Origin: an uncultured Bacilli bacterium
Lineage (GTDB): Bacteria; Bacillota_I; Bacilli_A; RF39; UBA660
Direction: 5' to 3'
Length of the DNA stretch: 13,229 nt
Assembly: GCA_934169415.1 (NCBI GenBank)
Contig: CAKPNP010000031.1
Span: 1 to 13,229 of the forward strand
The notes below the pieces were generated by a model. That model was not told where the DNA came from. It saw nothing but the letters and a program-made list of their open reading frames with translations, and searched no databases. Shown piece by piece: positions 6,013-11,805 of this stretch. Position 1 is the first letter of the stretch; each line of letters opens with the position of its first letter. The translations under genes and the position numbers were made by a program.

Positions 6013-7100
6013 TATTTATCACTTCCATTTTCTATCACTTTTGCTTCATCTAAAAAATTATCAAAATCTGATTTATACAAATTGTCTTGCTTTATTCTAT
6101 ACTTTTCGAATTCTGTTAAGGCTTTATCGCAGGCTATTTCATGTGATATTTTTCCAGCATCTTTTAATATATCTAAATCATCTGCAAGTAAAAACTTATC
6201 TATTCTTGTAGACCAATCTTCCATGGTCATTGGAATATGTCTTTTTGCCCTATTTTCTGCTAAATCTAAAAATGCTGACACTATTAGTTCTAAACTTTCC
6301 AATTCTTCTTTAGATAAATAATTTTTAGCTATAACAACATCCGTCTCTAATATTTTTCCCTTTGGTGAATTTCTCCAAGAAGTAAGACCCATATGTTCTT
6401 TTTCTGAATTTGCTCTACTATATATAATTTCCGCTGCCGTTTGTTTAGATACCGCATAATGCATTTTATTTTGAACTTTTTTAAAAAATTTAATTGTTGT
6501 AGGAGATTTTTTATCATAATCCACACTTGTTGCATAAATATCAGTAACTTTTTGATAAAATCTTCTTTCTGATAATCTTATTTCTCTTATTTCGGCAAGT
6601 AATGAATCGTAATAATCTTCATCAAAGAACGCACCATTTGCCATTCTCTTTTTATCTATTATATAACCTTTCTTTGAAAACTCTTTTAATATATAAGTTG
6701 CCCACCTTCTAAATTGTATAGCTTTATCTGAATTTGTTCTATAACCTACTGAAATAACCATATCTAAGTTATAATATAACACATTTCTAGTAATTTCTCT
6801 ATTACCTTCTTTTTGAACTAGTGCATAATTTGCACTAGTTGAATTTTCATTTAATTCAAGCTCAGAATATATATTTTTAATATGCTTGGTAACTACTGTT
6901 CTATCCACGTTAAATAGTTCTCCAATAGCCTTCTGAGTTAACCATAAATCACCATCTTCAAATCTAACTTGAATTCCCTTATCGTGGGTTTGCCTTTCAA
7001 ATATTAAGAATTCTGCACTGCTGCTTCTTACAATTAAATCTTTTGTCACTTTTATCATCTCCTATATCTAAAATCTTAGTTTTTCATGAGTTAGTATATC
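5926..7100 (-). mobile_element. Cassette unit 4: RhuM gene, short leader
   Basis: This 1175-bp unit lies between the Trp codons of the copies at 7139 and 6012. It lacks the long R1-R2 leader: the cargo gene begins about 50 bases after the Trp codon. The element-side end still has the motif seen in the others (TGG, three bases, ATA, then CTAACTCATG). Unit status is inferred. Confidence 0.5.
6012..7049 (-). CDS. rhuM: RhuM family protein (intact copy)
   Basis: This 345-residue, full-length member of the RhuM family takes its name from a Salmonella pathogenicity-island gene; the biochemical function is unknown. An N-terminal DNA-binding-like region has VRFEDGDLWLTQKAIGELFN followed by VTKHIKNIYSELELNENST. 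The family core follows (YYNLDMVISVGYRTNSDKAIQFRRWAT), then FYQKVTDIYATSVDYD, FFKKVQNKMHYA and the C-terminal MTMEDW...GKISHE. The start is chosen as GTG 7049, since AGGAG lies 9 bases upstream; ATG 7058 is too close to it. The stop overlaps the next rbgA-start copy. RhuM genes often lie in restriction-modification or defence loci. Two damaged RhuM copies lie further upstream. Confidence 0.88.
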   Translation of the reverse strand: MTKDLIVRSSSAEFLIFERQTHDKGIQVRFEDGDLWLTQKAIGELFNVDRTVVTKHIKNIYSELELNENSTSANYALVQKEGNREITRNVLYYNLDMVISVGYRTNSDKAIQFRRWATYILKEFSKKGYIIDKKRMANGAFFDEDYYDSLLAEIREIRLSERRFYQKVTDIYATSVDYDKKSPTTIKFFKKVQNKMHYAVSKQTAAEIIYSRANSEKEHMGLTSWRNSPKGKILETDVVIAKNYLSKEELESLELIVSAFLDLAENRAKRHIPMTMEDWSTRIDKFLLADDLDILKDAGKISHEIACDKALTEFEKYRIKQDNLYKSDFDNFLDEAKVIENGSDK

Positions 7101-7139
7101 CCAATTTATATTGGTTTTATTTATATTTTTATTATCCAT
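7068..7139 (-). pseudogene. rbgA 5'-end copy MDNKNINKTNINW
   Basis: A 23-codon ORF starts at ATG 7139, overlapping the NTF2-like stop by 8 bases (ATGGATAA). It reads MDNKNINKTNINW, then DILTHEKLRF and a TAG stop. KTNINW is shared with the functional RbgA N-terminus, while the preceding residues differ. The switch is again directly after Trp (7101-7103). Confidence 0.7.
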
Positions 7140-7500
7140 TATTTTCAACTTCTTGCTTAAGCATTTCCCAACTTTTAAAATATATACATTCATTTTTATC
7201 ATTAAACATTATCTGATAAATCCCATCATAAACATCGTTATTTTGTTCTAGATACCAATTAGCTATCACAGTATTTCCATCTATTGCTAATACATTTATT
7301 TCTATATTATGTATTTCTTCATTTTTAACATGATACCATTCTTCTTTTATTTCTTCGATAATCAAAAACGGTTTTATAAAAGGCGTTTCTTGATAAAATT
7401 TTGTGTTAGTAAATAAACTACACGCACCATCTATATTTTTCTCAAGCCAGTATTTTTTTAATTTGTATATCCATTTTTCAGCAAATTCTCGTTTAATCAT
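7132..7500 (-). CDS. NTF2-like / SnoaL-like small protein
   Basis: This 122-residue single-domain protein has the layout of the NTF2-like (cone-fold) superfamily. A helical start (FAEKWIYKLKKYWLEKNIDGACSLF split at 6-30) is followed by TNTKFYQETPF and a helix with EEIKEEW. Beta strands then follow: IHNIEINVLAIDGNTVIANW, NDVYDGIYQIMFNDKNECIYF and a final KSWEML. Such domains serve as small enzymes or ligand-binding modules, so no reaction can be assigned. AAGGG precedes ATG 7500. The stop overlaps the rbgA-start copy at 7139, so it is the last cargo gene of its unit. A separate extended -10 promoter lies about 50 bases upstream. Confidence 0.75.
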   Translation of the reverse strand: MIKREFAEKWIYKLKKYWLEKNIDGACSLFTNTKFYQETPFIKPFLIIEEIKEEWYHVKNEEIHNIEINVLAIDGNTVIANWYLEQNNDVYDGIYQIMFNDKNECIYFKSWEMLKQEVENNG

Positions 7501-7546
7501 TTTTTCCCTTCAAATATTTTAAAATTTATTCTTTGTCTTTTCAAAG

Positions 7547-7555
7547 ATTATATCA
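7547..7555 (-). promoter_or_regulatory. Candidate extended -10 promoter for the NTF2-like gene
   Basis: TG-A-TATAAT on the minus strand lies 47 bases before ATG 7500, with no clear -35. A small hairpin (TCTTTG/CAAAGA) follows in the presumed leader. It falls just after the RhuM remnant and may keep the NTF2-like gene expressed. Confidence 0.4.
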
Positions 7556-7558
7556 AAA

Positions 7559-7807
7559 TTATATATTTTTAAAATTAACAAGGTCGATTTTTCCGACAGT
7601 GTTATTTTCCTCAAGTTCACTACTACTAAATCTATTATTAATATGTTTTGTTATTATATTCTTTTCCATCTCAAATAATTTTGCAATTAAGTTTTATGTA
7701 AACCAAATATCATTATTTATTAACATTACACTAACCTTAATATCATTGTTTGAATCCCTATATATTAAAAAATCATGATTAGTTATTTGCCGGTTTTTAT
7801 TGTCCAT
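7559..7807 (-). pseudogene. RhuM N-terminal remnant with nonsense mutation
   Basis: From ATG 7807 the frame reads MDNKNRQITNHDFLIYRDSN, then the RhuM-like NDIKVSVMLINNDIWFT, then a TAA at 7694-7696 where relatives have Gln (CAA>TAA). It continues in frame with NLIAKLFEMEKNIITKHINN and SSSELEENNTVGKIDLVN to a second stop at 7559. This covers only the first quarter of RhuM; the rest is gone. It is a decayed copy, distinct in sequence from the intact gene at 6012-7049. Its MDNKN start resembles the rbgA-start copy at 7139, and an AACCGG junction follows. Confidence 0.8.
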
Positions 7808-8121
7808 TTGTTATTTTTCTTTCTTTTGAACTATTCTAAATTTTCGAATAGTTGATTCTTCTTTTAATTCATTATCATTATATATTTTTTTAATATGATA
7901 ATTTATTGTATTTATTTCTACATTATAGAGAGTTGATAACATTTTTTGAGTAAGCCAAATATTTTCATGTTCATATCTTACTTCAATTGTTTCTTTATGT
8001 CGTTCGCACCTGATTTTCCTTATAATTTTTATTGATTTTTTTGGAAAAATGTAAAAAGGAATTTAATTAAAAATCTTATAAAGTAAGGGCTTAAACGAAT
8101 GTTTATATAAGTCGTTCTTTA
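7790..8121 (-). mobile_element. Cassette unit 2 (tentative): leader + RhuM fragment
   Basis: This 332-bp stretch lies between the Trp codon of the copy at 8172 and the degenerate junction at 7790. It contains an R1-leader-R2 structure and, directly after R2, a truncated RhuM N-terminus. The right boundary is uncertain. Confidence 0.35.
7811..7999 (-). pseudogene. RhuM N-terminal fragment, start lost
   Basis: An open frame of 62 codons after repeat R2 reads HKETIEVRYEHENIWLTQKM, then NVEINTINYHIKKIYNDNEL and KEESTIRKFRIVQKKEK-stop. This is the RhuM N-terminal helix-turn-helix-like region. No plausible start codon precedes it: the expected start has been replaced by R2. It stops at the VQK-E point where intact relatives continue GNRE, so it is also cut at the 3' side. 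The next remnant starts 3 bases further on. It is a second, independent RhuM relic. Confidence 0.75.
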
Positions 8122-8123
8122 CC
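7989..8123 (-). repeat. Cassette leader with R1/R2 direct repeats (RhuM-fragment unit)
   Basis: R1 (8101-8123) and R2 (7989-8010) align as direct repeats with GTTT at one end, GTCGTTC in the middle and ACC at the other, offset by 112 bases. The leader shares a 13-base identical block (AAAATGTAAAAAG, 8046-8058) with the leader before DUF2971, at nearly the same distance from R2 (57 versus 59 bases). Inverted CCTTA/TAAGG sequences lie near its ends. Confidence 0.6.
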
Positions 8124-8172
8124 AGTTAATCGGAGTTTTGTGAAACACCTTTTTCTCTTGTTCTTTTGCCAT
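8119..8172 (-). pseudogene. rbgA 5'-end copy MAKEQEKKVFHKTPINW
   Basis: A 17-codon ORF from ATG 8172 ends exactly at Trp, with TAA as the next codon. GGAAGTGAT, inside the end of the upstream gene, is its ribosome-binding site. KTPINW aligns with KTNINW of RbgA, and the rest is unlike the local rbgA start. The start is 5 bases after the stop of the deoxyribosyltransferase-like gene. Confidence 0.7.
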
Positions 8173-8177
8173 ATAAA

Positions 8178-8699
8178 TCACTTCCTTTCTAAAATCTTTC
8201 TCTTGTTTAATGGTAATATTTCAGAATCTTTTTCATCATATAAATTATTTGCTAATATTATTGATTCTTTTAATAATTCATCTAAATCATTTATTGGAGT
8301 TTTATTATAGTCTTCTTTATATAACCAATCAAGATACTTTATTTTTGTAGCATCATCTGGTCGACCATATATTACTTTGCCTGAATGTAACCAATATCCA
8401 AATTCTACATTTGTAGTAAAAGCAGGCATATCAGGTAAACTTCTAGGAATCCAAAACAAAATAACTGTAGCTTCCGTTAATGCTTCTCTTTCCCACATTG
8501 CTTGATCAACATAATCCGTTTTAGGTTTCCATGTTGAATATTCTGGAACATATACTACTCCATCAAAACCTAACTCATTTAATTTTTCACAAGCAGTAGT
8601 TCTCCAAGATTTTACATTCCCATCTCTTGGAGTTGGTCCTGCTATAAATATAGATTTTTTATTCTTTATAACTTCTTGATCCGAATAATTAATTACCAT
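8178..8699 (-). CDS. Nucleoside 2-deoxyribosyltransferase-like protein
   Basis: This 173-residue protein has the Rossmann-like fold of the nucleoside 2-deoxyribosyltransferase superfamily, which cleaves or exchanges N-glycosidic bonds of nucleosides. Strand 1 gives KSIFIAGPTPRDGNVKSWR (15-33) with the phosphate/ribose-binding Gly-Pro. FDGVVYVPEYSTW follows, then WEREALTEATVILFWIPRSL (69-88). TTNVEFGYWLHSGKVIYGRP (95-114) contains Glu99 at the position of the catalytic nucleophile. Length is normal. ATG 8699 follows AAGAAGGGAAT; 28 bases separate it from the recombinase gene. Related folds act in nucleotide salvage and in NAD- or nucleotide-depleting defence proteins; the substrate here is not known. 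Confidence 0.82.
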   Translation of the reverse strand: MVINYSDQEVIKNKKSIFIAGPTPRDGNVKSWRTTACEKLNELGFDGVVYVPEYSTWKPKTDYVDQAMWEREALTEATVILFWIPRSLPDMPAFTTNVEFGYWLHSGKVIYGRPDDATKIKYLDWLYKEDYNKTPINDLDELLKESIILANNLYDEKDSEILPLNKRKILERK

Positions 8700-8727
8700 T
8701 ATATCACGATTCCCTTCTTAATAAATC

Positions 8728-9948
8728 TTACTTAAATATTATTTTAACACTTTTATCTTCATTGATATATATAACATCGATAAGTCCATATAATAGACTA
8801 TCATTTAATTCTTTACTAGTTATATTTAAACCTTTATTATCATTGATTATTTGTATCACTTCATCATATAGTTTTTCTTGTTCTACAGAATGGCTTGTAC
8901 ACTCTGTATTTTTTATATAATTCTTGCAATAATAGTACTTTTTGTTTTTACCTTTCTTCAAATATAATAAACTTCCACAATCAGCGCACTGTAAATAAGA
9001 TAATAAAATATCTTCGCTATTTCTAGAACCTTTTTGCTTATCCAAAATATTTTGTGCTTCATCAAATTTATCTTTACTTATTATTGGTTCATGATGATTT
9101 TCCGTTATTATCCATTCATCTTTATTTACATCAATTAATTTATCAGTTCTATAATTCGGTTTTGTTTTAACATTTTGAATCAATGTTCCTGTATATGTTT
9201 CATTTTTTAATATTCTATTTACTATTTCAGCATTCCATTTTTTAGAATGTATTAATTCTTCATTATTTGGATTTTCCTTACTTATTTTATATAAACTTGG
9301 AGTTAAAACATTTTTATTATTTAAATGCTCTGCAATTTCTTTTCTACTCTTACCTAAAAGTATCATATTGAATATTTTCTTTATGATATAAGATGCTTCT
9401 TTATCTATAATAAATTTATGTTTATCTTTTGGATCTTTCAAATATCCATAAGTTGCTGTTACACCAATAAACTCTCCGTTTAATTGTTTTATTTTTAAAG
9501 TTGACCTAACTTTTTCTGAAATGTCTCTAGCATATTGATCATTCATTAAATTCTTTAATGGAACAGCAATACTACTTACTGACTTTGGATTTTTAAAACT
9601 ATCTATTTCATCAATGATTGAAATAAATCTAACATTATATCCAGGAAGGATGTTTTCTATATAATCATCTGATTGTATGTGGTTTCTTCCAAATCTTGAT
9701 AAATCTTTCACTATTATTGTATTTACTTGTCCATCTACTATATCTTTAAACATTCTTTTATATTCAGGTCTATCAAATGTTGTACCTGAATATCCATCAT
9801 CTATATAAAAATCAAAAAATTGTAAATCTTCATTCTTTTCAATATATGAAGTAATTATTAATTTTTGATTAGTAACACTATTTGATTCATCTTTTATTTT
9901 ATCTTCTTTAGATAATCTAATATATCCTGCAACTTTAAATCTTTGCAT
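8728..9948 (-). CDS. Serine site-specific recombinase, coiled-coil deleted
   Basis: This 406-residue protein belongs to the large serine recombinase family. The catalytic domain carries Ser13 (GYIRLSKED), the YIDDGYSGTTFDRPEYKRM motif (48-66) and DLSRFGRNH (82-90) with its catalytic arginines. The recombinase domain spans about 160-260 (GVTATYGYLKD, SRKEIAEHLN, WNAEIVNRILKNETYTG). The zinc ribbon has Cys321, Cys324, Cys341 and Cys350. After it only about 50 residues remain, and the long coiled-coil seen in most members is missing: LYDEVIQIINDN leads straight to the terminal strand VIYINEDKSVKIIF. Coiled-coils control synapsis direction in this family, so function may be altered. AAGGAG precedes ATG 9948. 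It sits in mid-unit rather than beside an att site, so its link to the array is unproven. Confidence 0.9.
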   Translation of the reverse strand: MQRFKVAGYIRLSKEDKIKDESNSVTNQKLIITSYIEKNEDLQFFDFYIDDGYSGTTFDRPEYKRMFKDIVDGQVNTIIVKDLSRFGRNHIQSDDYIENILPGYNVRFISIIDEIDSFKNPKSVSSIAVPLKNLMNDQYARDISEKVRSTLKIKQLNGEFIGVTATYGYLKDPKDKHKFIIDKEASYIIKKIFNMILLGKSRKEIAEHLNNKNVLTPSLYKISKENPNNEELIHSKKWNAEIVNRILKNETYTGTLIQNVKTKPNYRTDKLIDVNKDEWIITENHHEPIISKDKFDEAQNILDKQKGSRNSEDILLSYLQCADCGSLLYLKKGKNKKYYYCKNYIKNTECTSHSVEQEKLYDEVIQIINDNKGLNITSKELNDSLLYGLIDVIYINEDKSVKIIFK

Positions 9949-9968
9949 TACTAATCAGCTCCTTATCT

Positions 9969-10634
9969 TTAATTAAATTTTTCTTCTAAATTGGCAAAAT
10001 GTATTAACTTTAATATAATTAGTGATAAATTATATAAAATCCATTTTATATCCAAATTATTACCTGCAAAAATAGCGTTTTTCTTATAATCTGGATATCT
10101 AAAATACTCTGAATTTCCTCCTTCAATATATTTACAAAATATTTCACAAAATTCATTTACATATTTCATATAGTCATCTTTAACGTTATATTCAGCAAAT
10201 AATAAATTAGATAAAATTCCTAAATCATGTTCTTTTTTTATTTGATTAGTTCTTTTCAATAATAAATACTTCATACCAATTTCAACTGCGTGCCTAGCTA
10301 CATATGCTGTAACCACTGAGTTTGGTAATGATTTTGTTAGATTGTTAAATGCATTGATATATTCTATCCAATAATTCTCCCATAGTAAAATTCTATCATC
10401 CTTATTAATATTTTGTTGTGTTCCAGTAAAAAAATATAAATATTCACTAACATTTTCAATTTTGCCTTTGCAAAAAATGCTATTTTTTCTTGACTTGTTT
10501 GCAAAATCTTTACTACTCATTTTATTAAATATAGGTGATTTGCCATAATTTATATGTGTTACCGAAAAAGCACTATCTAATTGAATAATATCTTTATAAC
10601 TTATTTCATTTCCTAATGTTTTAAAAATATTCAT
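9969..10634 (-). CDS. HEPN-like hypothetical protein
   Basis: This 221-residue, mostly helical protein has no signal peptide. Its central region resembles HEPN-type helical bundles: SVVTAYVARHAVEIGMKYLL, then KKEHDLGILSNLLF, and later YIEGGNSEYFRYPDYKKN, a pattern of a HEPN-like helix, a His-Asp-Leu turn and a FRYP loop that I associate with uncharacterised defence-linked proteins. A canonical R-x4-6-H RNase motif is not evident. The start is ATG 10634, with GAAGGTG 7 bases upstream; a GTG three codons earlier lacks spacing. It lies 31 bases after DUF2971 and 20 bases before the recombinase, so the three are probably co-transcribed. The family assignment is tentative. Confidence 0.55.
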   Translation of the reverse strand: MNIFKTLGNEISYKDIIQLDSAFSVTHINYGKSPIFNKMSSKDFANKSRKNSIFCKGKIENVSEYLYFFTGTQQNINKDDRILLWENYWIEYINAFNNLTKSLPNSVVTAYVARHAVEIGMKYLLLKRTNQIKKEHDLGILSNLLFAEYNVKDDYMKYVNEFCEIFCKYIEGGNSEYFRYPDYKKNAIFAGNNLDIKWILYNLSLIILKLIHFANLEEKFN

Positions 10635-10665
10635 ATTTAACACCTTCTACAAAATATATCATTAA

Positions 10666-11502
10666 TTATCTGATTTTTAAAGTGCTTTGAGAAATTTTAG
10701 CAGTTGGACAATATTCTTTTACTATTAAATTTACCATTTCTTTTTGTGCTTCTGTAACTTTTGGTCCCAATAATATCTCGATATTTTCTAGTTTATTTTC
10801 ATCTAATTTCAAAAAGTATCTATCATAAGGTGCTTTGATATTTTTATCTTCTAATCGATTAAGTAATTCCCTTTGAGCTTTAACAAAATCTTTTTGTTTC
10901 GAACACAATTCTAACTCTCTTACTGACCAAGGAGCCATAGAAATTAAATATCTAATTTCATTTTGGAATTTCCAATTTTTTCTTTTATATTTTCCAATTT
11001 TATCTATTTTATAACTTATGTTTTCTGTATTTGTAATTTTCCCATTAGTATATATAGTTTTCTTTTCTATATTTTTACTTATTGGAAATAACAAACTTTC
11101 ATCATCAGTGTATATTACTTTTGTAAGTGTAGGACAATTAGGAACAATTGATGCTTTGTCATCCTCGGTTAATTCTTTATAATTTATAAAAGATGTACTA
11201 TCTTCTTTAAAATAATAATCACCTTTTTTATAATTATATTTTACAAATGGAAATTGTTCCAATTTTATTCTAACTCCTTGCATATTAGGTGTATACATAC
11301 TCCATAAAGCAATTAATTCTTCATCACTATCTGTCCAACAACTAGCATAACAAAAACGTCCTAATTTTTTTATATCACCAGTTTCGCATTCTTCTAAATC
11401 ATCAACATTAACTAAACTATTAAAACAAATTGTTTTGTTCTTCAATATCAATAAAAGTGTATCTATACTTGTATAATGATATAGGTATTTTTTTTCTTCC
11501 AT
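10666..11502 (-). CDS. DUF2971 family protein
   Basis: This 278-residue protein has the DUF2971 signature. The N-terminal YLYHYTSIDTLLLILKNKTI is followed by CFNSLVNVDDLEE. The Cys/Trp segment FCYASCWTDSDEELIALWSM then YTPNMQGVRIKLE follows at about residues 50-80. The C-terminal KYKRKNWKFQNEIRYLI is the family's conserved K..W..E.E.R region. The molecular function is unknown. DUF2971 genes are frequent in mobile and defence islands. AAGGA lies 9 bases before ATG 11502. It is the first gene after the leader of unit 1 and is followed closely by the HEPN-like gene, a possible two-gene module. Confidence 0.85.
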   Translation of the reverse strand: MEEKKYLYHYTSIDTLLLILKNKTICFNSLVNVDDLEECETGDIKKLGRFCYASCWTDSDEELIALWSMYTPNMQGVRIKLEQFPFVKYNYKKGDYYFKEDSTSFINYKELTEDDKASIVPNCPTLTKVIYTDDESLLFPISKNIEKKTIYTNGKITNTENISYKIDKIGKYKRKNWKFQNEIRYLISMAPWSVRELELCSKQKDFVKAQRELLNRLEDKNIKAPYDRYFLKLDENKLENIEILLGPKVTEAQKEMVNLIVKEYCPTAKISQSTLKIR

Positions 11503-11537
11503 ATTTTTCGTTCCTTTTCTGTGATTTTTATTTAAAA

Positions 11538-11674
11538 GTTTTCCTTAAGTCGTAATTACCTCTATTTTATTTAAATTTTTATCATTTTTTGCTTATAAAA
11601 TGTAAAAAGAAAACTAATTCAAGTCCTTTATTTATAAAACTTTAGAGGAAGTTTTCCATAAGTTGTTATTTCCC
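11538..11674 (-). repeat. Cassette leader with R1/R2 direct repeats (DUF2971 unit)
   Basis: R1 (11651-11674) and R2 (11538-11560) align over 23-24 bases: GTTTTCC, then TAAGT, then GT-ATT, offset by 113 bases. The 13-base block AAAATGTAAAAAG (11597-11609) is shared with the leader at 7989-8123. Just inside the repeats CCTCTA and TAGAGG form an inverted pair that extends with a 3-base gap. A TTTACA box lies in the middle, but no good -10 pairs with it. Confidence 0.7.
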
Positions 11675-11723
11675 AGTTGATTACACTTTTATTAAGAACA
11701 TTTTCTTTACCAGAATTATTCAT
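11628..11723 (-). pseudogene. rbgA 5'-end copy MNNSGKENVLNKSVINW, promoter-proximal
   Basis: A 31-codon ORF from ATG 11723, with GAAGTGAT upstream, reads MNNSGKENVLNKSVINW and then EITTYGKLPLKFYK before TAA at 11628. It is the copy furthest from rbgA and the first behind the extended -10 promoter at 11795. It may therefore be the original rbgA start of this chromosome. Residues after the Trp lie in R1 and the leader. Confidence 0.65.
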
Positions 11724-11794
11724 TAAAATCACTTCTTTCTATATAATATTTTTTAATAAAATTATTTAAAGGTATAACTCTCTTTTCCTTATAT

Positions 11795-11805
11795 ATTATA
11801 ACACA
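11795..11805 (-). promoter_or_regulatory. Extended -10 promoter reading into the array
   Basis: TGTG-T-TATAAT on the minus strand is a perfect TRTGN extended -10; the -35 position (TCTGAA) is weak. Transcription would start near 11788 and run through the 11723 copy, the cargo genes and on to rbgA. The site overlaps the stop codon of the upstream gene. It is a candidate ancestral rbgA promoter. Confidence 0.6.

Larger units (their letters stand above)
7101..7789 (-). mobile_element. Cassette unit 3 (tentative): RhuM remnant + NTF2-like gene
   Basis: This 689-bp stretch runs from a degenerate junction at 7790 (AAC-CGG instead of AAC-TGG, then ATAACTAATCATG) to the Trp codon at 7101. It holds a broken RhuM gene and an intact NTF2-like gene. 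If the 7790 junction is only a RhuM N-terminus, units 2 and 3 are one 1021-bp unit. Confidence 0.35.
8122..11672 (-). mobile_element. Cassette unit 1: leader + DUF2971, HEPN-like, serine recombinase, NDT-like
   Basis: This 3551-bp unit lies between the Trp codons of the copies at 11723 and 8172. It begins with R1-leader-R2, carries four genes in one direction with short gaps (21-31 bases), and ends in RBS-ATG-rbgA start. It is the largest unit and the only one encoding a recombinase. The unit may be composite. Confidence 0.5.

Noticed and set aside
7790..7807. Counting the MDNKN start at 7807 as a certain rbgA-start copy
   Set aside because: It has CGG (Arg) instead of TGG and merges directly into a RhuM N-terminus, so it may simply be that gene's own start. 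It is kept only as a tentative boundary.
8728..9948. Calling this serine recombinase the integrase of the whole array
   Set aside because: It is in the middle of one unit, not next to an att junction, lacks a key domain, and five of the six units have no recombinase. A trans-acting enzyme elsewhere is at least as likely.
5021..11674. Integron attC sites
   Set aside because: R1 and R2 are direct, not inverted, repeats, and the GTTRRRY core does not fit the junctions. No integron integrase is present. The likeness is organisational only.
4486..11723. CRISPR array
   Set aside because: Repeats are few, uneven in spacing, protein-coding at one end and separated by genes; there are no spacers and no cas genes.
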